A DNA stretch of 64,000 bases from Plectrocnemia conspersa. Lineage: Eukaryota > Arthropoda > Insecta > Trichoptera > Polycentropodidae. Shown one piece after another: positions 58,488-64,000 of the stretch. A model generated the notes under the pieces. The model saw only the letters and a program-made list of their open reading frames with translations, made no database searches and was not told the DNA's origin. Numbering within the stretch: the stretch's first letter is position 1; every line of letters starts with the position of its first letter. The stretch is from NCBI GenBank assembly GCA_009617715.1, contig VTFK01000430.1, positions 62,001 to 126,000 of the forward strand, in the 5' to 3' direction. The position numbers and the translations under genes are program-made.

Positions 58488-59236
58488 ATTCTTAAACAAA
58501 AATATACGTTAGATTAAATTTATTAATTTTCGAACTGTAGTTTTTTTTAGGAAACAACTATTACAGACTTATACATAAAAGCTAGTTGTATAAATGTAAT
58601 AATTTAATACGAAAAAAATAATAAATCTCTGTGGCAAAAAATCAATTTTTAATATAATATACAAGAGTGCTATTTAATTATTTTTATATTTTTGAGTACT
58701 TTTAATAATAATTTTGTTCAAGTTATATTTTTAACTATGATATTTAAATTGACGGTTTAATATATATCTTATACTTTTTATTTGGCTTTGTTTTAACTGT
58801 ATATTTTTATTTAACAACGATTCAGATATTTTAATAAGTACCATCTTCGAAAAAATCTAAATCATTGTGGCAAAATATCGTAAATTTTTTTTATAGAACA
58901 TAAAAATTGATAATTATAATATATTTCTGTAGCTGTTTTTTTTTTATATATTAATTGTATTTATTTATTTCGACTAATCGTGAATAGTATAAACTAGTAT
59001 AACGCATATTTTGCGATAAAAATATGCGTTAGATTAAGACTATTTTAATTTTGAACTGTAAGTATTTTAGTGAAAAACGATTAGGATTTTTTAATAAGAT
59101 ATATAAGTTGAAATTGCTGACAAAAAAATCGCAGCACTTTAAAAAAATCTATATTAATGTGATAAAAATTCGTATCTTTCTTAAATAAAACACAAATAGT
59201 GCAAAATAATTATTAACAAAGTATTTTTTAAGTGAT

Positions 59237-59271
<35 letters not shown>

Positions 59272-59410
59272 GTTTTTTATTACCCATTTTTTGGCATATA
59301 AATATGCATTAGATTAAAACTGATTTATTTTTGAACTGTAGTTAAATTAGTACCAGATATATAAATATAAAAACTACTAAAAAATCGCAGATCTTCGAAA
59401 TAAATTATAT
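58488..59410 (+). repeat. Degenerate ~270-bp AT-rich tandem repeat
   Basis: ATACGTTAGATTAAATTTATTAATTTTCGAACTGTAG near 58,502 recurs as ATGCGTTAGATTAAGACTATTTTAATTTTGAACTGTA near 59,023 and ATGCATTAGATTAAAACTGATTTATTTTTGAACTGTAG near 59,303. A companion block (ATCTCTGTGGCAAAAAATC, ATCATTGTGGCAAAATATC) lies near 58,624 and 58,861. A (TA)n run is at 59,240-59,267. Confidence 0.65.
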
Positions 59411-62400
59411 TAATAATTCATATAATTATTTATATTCACGTGATATTTTTAATATGGGTAATTTTTTACTTATTATAATTCCATTAATATATATTATATA
59501 AAATAGATAATGCTAGAAAATTAGTTCATAATTTGAAGAAATATATAGAAAATCAATGCTCATAATGACAAACCTCTTGTCGTCTAATGTTATATGTGTT
59601 ATTATTTTATGTACATAAAATATTTATATGTATGTCTATATATTGTACATCGTCCGCCATTTTGCTCCTATCCAATATCATCCCCTCTCGGTTTTGAGCA
59701 AATTTCATTATAGGGCTAATTCGTTGAACCACCCGCATTTTGATGGGACGACCCTCATCTCGTCGGGCCAACCCCAGATTAAAAGGGCATGGCGTCTCCA
59801 ATGAACACGTCACGAGAGTTGAGCCAAACTCTCCCCACGACAAGCTGCGAATATCTCATAATATTTTAGAAGCAGCGATAGTCAAAATTCGCGTTCGTTG
59901 AAAAATTTGTCGAAAAGTATTTCTACATCGTTTTTTCTTTCACTTCGATAAGCTCAAGCGTGAATTATAGTCGGAAATGGTACTTAGCTACTACATATTC
60001 ATAGTTGAATAATTCCCATCACGCTACAAGTTAATGAAGCACGCATTATGGGCGTACGGCTGCGGTGTTTAAACTTTTGATTAATTTTTACGTGTCGTTT
60101 TCAATTTTGACAAACACGTTGTTCTACACTTGAACGACTAAACGTATATAATATTTCATTCTTGAACAAATTTTTAGTGTTTAAGATTAAAAAAATAGTA
60201 ATGTGTAATACATATTTTATTGCACGCAATCTATTATAAATAAAATTTGAAACGTACGTAATAGTTTTAATACAAATTATATTACGTATTTAATTATATA
60301 TATAACACATAAAATATAACTTTTGGTATTCGCAAGCCTTATGAGAATTAAATATACTTATGTTGGGCTATAAGAAACATTACATTTGCCGAACACTGAA
60401 CAAATCGATTTCCATTCTTGGCTACATTTTTTTTGTTAAAACTTACTAGTTACTAAATACGAATGCTCTATCGATTATCGTTGGTTTAAATTAGACATAT
60501 TAGTTTACTTTAATAGATTTTATTTAATGTAAAACATTTTTTTAGGCGATTTTCTAGAGCCAATAAATTGCATCTCTTATGGTTCATCGGGAAATATAAT
60601 AAAAATACCAAATGTTTTGATATATGCAGGTTTTATATAAAAAATATGATTTAACTAAACAGGACCAATCTAAATATTAGAAGCAAAGTATTTGGATGGC
60701 AAATGTAGTGAAAGAAAATACTTTTTTGCCCGCGTGAGGATTTTTTCCTTCTAAATTTTTTGACACGCTGATTACTGGAATATAAGGATTGAATTATTCA
60801 CTATTATTTAATAATCATAAGTGCTGCAATACCAGAATTTAATAAGCTGTTTATGGTTCAGATAATATGATAAAGACAAATCGCTAGGATAATTTGAGTT
60901 TGTAGTTATTTCTAGACGTTTTGCGACTTTATATTTTCCAATTCAATTATTTGTATTATGATCATTATGATCACTACATATATATTTACTAAGTACATTT
61001 TATTTATTATAGATATAAATAAAAACAAGCATTTTAGAACCATTGTATATAAAACATAGTTATACCCCACTCCGTGCTTAGAAAAAATAATACGCTACTT
61101 GACTTTTTATTCGAGGATAAAAAATGCATAGAATCTGAAGCTCTCCCCATCTGCTCTACCATCATGTAAGGTCAGATGACAGGCGGCCATTTTATTTCTT
61201 TGTTGAAGCGAGCGTATAAAATTTCCGAATTTTCTCTACGCTAACGTAGCGATTTTCCAGCGGTTAAACGGTCCGTTAAATTTAACCGCTTGAATCAAAA
61301 ATTAAACCGCATCAATCTTTTGTGACAAGGCACATGCCCAAATTCAAATCTTGAGACACGGTTAAACATCAGATTAATTACTTTGACATATTTTGAGACA
61401 TTTTTGACATATGTCACCGTGCGAGCTTTAAGCTCAATTAACTCCAGTTTCGACTTAACAAACGGCCAAAGTTTCTCCCCCAGCGGAGTTAAGTTCAACC
61501 CTTATGAACTGGCTGAAAAGCTTGAATTAGCAATTAGACACGCTTAACTCCAACGTAACGCAATGTATATATTTTAATAATTTGTATTTTATAAACTAAT
61601 AGTTTATTTATAAATTTATTATAAATGAATGTAATCTTTTTCCATAAGTTCAATATCTATTGTAAGTATACTATAATATATTTTGAGAACATGAATATGT
61701 CAATAGTCAATCGTATTTTTATTGCATTTATCGATATACATAATCAAAATGTAAACATTCGACTGAGAAGTAGTTTTATAATCTTATCTAGCTACTGAAC
61801 TCGCTATGATATTCACTACAATATATTGTGTAATAAATTATAAAAACTATTTTATTATTAGTGAATCACACTGATGTTTAATTCAATAAAAAATATTTGT
61901 ATGTGTATATATTGTATTTACGATACATCAAGATATTATACTTATTTTATTTACACAATTTTAATTAAATCTTATATTATAATGATAAGCTATCTAAAGC
62001 ACAGAGCAACTCATCTTTTTATACGTATAAATAACATATCAATTTTAAAGAGATTATGATTATATATTAGATAATGATTTAGTGATTTTTATTCTATGAA
62101 ATGAATTTTATATTTGTGGGCACAAAGTTCCATCAAGATTATTTGTAATAAACCAGCGCTGGTTCTCTGGTCACACCGAAGGGGTCAAGCTAAAGGGGTG
62201 GCATGTTTTTATGCTTGTTTTGTTGACTGCCCTGTGAAAAAAAGTGTTGAACCACGCGACGCTACTGTCCCGACATGCAAATGTATGGCCAGCCACAAAA
62301 ATTATTTATATAGCCATAAATATTAACATATTTACGACACTGTATGCATTGTATACATATCATATTTATAAATAAATTAATTAATATTGATTTAATCAAA

Positions 62401-63230
62401 AAATAACAATAAAAATATATATATATAGAACTTTTTGCTTTTGCGTGTAGCGGTATAGGCAGTAAAAATGTAATCGTAATACTTTTGTGAAATTATTATA
62501 CTTTCGCTGTGAAGATTTGAAGGGATTAAAAGCACTGGAGCATAAAAAGTCTCAGCTGGGGCGCATAAACCTTATCACAAATCTTATGTATGATTTAATT
62601 AGATTTTTTTAATCAATATATATATATGGACAATAATATCTTAATTGTTTGATTAAATATAGAATAAATTTATTAATGAAGTGATTAAGTGCAATTATTT
62701 TTTGTAATAAATTTATGGTAAAGTGATCAAAGCAATGTTGAATTCAAACCCCTGAACTATCTTCGCTAAGGATCTCTCGCAACCCTAAAACACAGAACCA
62801 CTAAAATCTAATCGATTACTTCCCCCATTTGTTCACACATTTGCGGCCTTTAATTTTTTAACACGAAATTTAAAAATAAAGTAACAATAATTTTATATAA
62901 GAACTACAATATTTTTCAGAATTAAGTATACACTTATCTTATTAATCTAACATTATTTTAATGAAGGCCACAATCACATAATGTAATAAACTATATTCTT
63001 TATAGTGACAAAACCTGAAAAATTATATATTTACATTTATTAAAATTATATCTTAGTTTTAAAAGGAACGTGAAAATTATGAGGAATAAATGTATCAAAT
63101 GTATTAACTTTTCTGTATTTAATTGCAGAATAATATTTATATGATTCACTTATGTAGATAGAAATATATGTACATAACTCATTAATGAAATTAATATTAT
63201 ATTTATATGCTTTAATATACATATTATTAG
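59411..63230. other. Gene-poor stretch with scattered GC-richer patches
   Basis: GC-richer patches lie at 59,650-59,850, 61,140-61,510 and 62,130-62,290. Their open frames (59,607-59,843 minus; 61,295-61,498 minus; 62,114-62,326 plus) match nothing I recognise. A TATAAAA lies at 61,215-61,221. They may be old transposons or labial upstream/intronic sequence. Confidence 0.35.
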
Positions 63231-63234
63231 GGAC

Positions 63235-63415
63235 GGAATAGCGTAGTCCGTAACGTCTCAGACTGTTAACTCTGAAGTTGCGGGTTCGAGCCTTAGGTTA
63301 TAGATTATATTTTGCAGCTGGCTTAGAACTATGCAAATATATATCGGAATAGTGCAGTCTGTAACATATCAGATTGCTAGCTCAGAGGTTACGGGCTCGA
63401 GCCACGACAGCAGAC
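63235..63415 (+). repeat. Two tandem tRNA-like units (SINE heads, tRNA-Asn-like)
   Basis: Unit 1 (63,235-63,305) reads GGAATAGCGTAGTCCGTAACG, then an anticodon arm TCAGA-CTGTTAA-CTCTGA (GTT anticodon, Asn), then a B-box GGGTTCGAGCC. Unit 2 (63,345-63,413) has the same order (GGAATAGTGCAGTCTGTAAC, then GGGCTCGAGCC) with a broken anticodon stem. Acceptor and T stems are imperfect, so these are not functional tRNA genes. Confidence 0.6.
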
Positions 63416-64000
63416 TTTAATTTTTATTTATAAATGCGCTTTAATTAAAAATTGGCCCTAACTGCAAAGGGATATATATTGAATATAAATTTTAAAACAC
63501 ATTATAATTTATAATTAATTGTATAGGTGGCAGTGATTCCCAGACTGAAAATCTGGTGGTTAATACTTACTTGTAGGTATTCATTATGTCTGATAACGCA
63601 TTTAGCTTACGCCTGGCAGGATATAACATAAAATATTAAATAAATAAATATATATATTAAAGAAATTAATTTTTAGAAGTTGAATATAATCAACTTTTAA
63701 AATATATTTTGACTGTGAGAGTTTTGTTCTTATTTTATTGTTATTAATAGACTGATTAATTTTATTTTATGTTTAATAATTTATGTTTTTTAAACACTAT
63801 GTTTATCCATTCGCATCCAAAAGTTTTCTGTTTTACACTACATAATTATAATAATTAATGAGTTTCATTAATGATAACTAGAATAGTTCAAAAAGCTTAG
63901 TCCTCTTTTTATGTTTTTCACGTTGAGGAATTTGTTGCCTCGATGTTGACGTGCCTTTGGATTTCTAATCCGTTTTTTATTTTGATTATGTGATTAACCT
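63416..64000. other. AT-rich window end, no gene seen
   Basis: One hairpin, CCAGACTGAAAATCTGG near 63,540-63,556, resembles a tRNA-Phe anticodon arm but has no other tRNA arms around it. Otherwise nothing recognisable. Confidence 0.4.

Noticed and set aside
63540..63556. tRNA-Phe-like anticodon hairpin CCAGACTGAAAATCTGG
   Set aside because: No D arm, T arm or acceptor stem can be found around it.
1..64000. CRISPR arrays, bacterial operons or viral genes
   Set aside because: Spliced insect genes, poly(A) signals and insect transposons dominate; no spaced identical repeats or viral genes were seen.

Overview
The window is nuclear DNA of an insect. It is very AT-rich, its genes carry many short introns, and four recognisable insect protein genes are present among decayed insect-type transposons (non-LTR retrotransposons, mariner, MITEs). 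I cannot fix the insect order from the sequence.

Layout from left to right. (1) Positions 1-782 hold the last exon of a Toll-1-type receptor on the + strand: membrane segment, TIR domain and C-terminal tail, with one frameshift in a T-run. (2) 783-4380 is intergenic and holds a fold-back repeat family. (3) 4460-8706 is a complete 14-exon gene for the kinetochore protein Zwilch (+). (4) About 8.9-24 kb is a repeat-rich stretch: a mariner pseudogene, a TA-flanked terminal-inverted-repeat element, a jockey-like LINE, SINE heads, MITEs and perfect hairpins. A GC-rich, GAGA-containing patch near 20.8-21.05 kb may be the chaoptin promoter. (5) 24,357-41,467 is chaoptin (+), rebuilt here as about 27 coding exons. 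It includes a first coding exon that ends right after its ATG, a 27-nt microexon and a 159-nt tyrosine-rich exon. Its large introns hold a MITE and a LINE. (6) 44,355-44,791 is the homeobox exon of the Hox gene labial (-), tail-to-tail with chaoptin. (7) From 44.8 kb to the end no further labial exon was found. This stretch is probably labial intron and/or flank, with LINE and mariner fragments, tandem AT-rich repeats, tRNA-like SINE units and two GC-richer islands carrying Hox/Exd-type motifs.

The genes do not form a pathway: Toll acts in immunity and patterning, Zwilch in the spindle checkpoint, chaoptin in photoreceptor adhesion, and labial in head patterning. The interest lies in the Hox-end synteny and in the chaoptin exons. 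Both extra chaoptin exons are phase-symmetric and encode acidic tyrosine clusters resembling tyrosine-sulfation sites. Single-base indels in homopolymers break the Toll and chaoptin frames, while every exon around them stays intact. Assembly error is therefore a more likely cause than loss of function.
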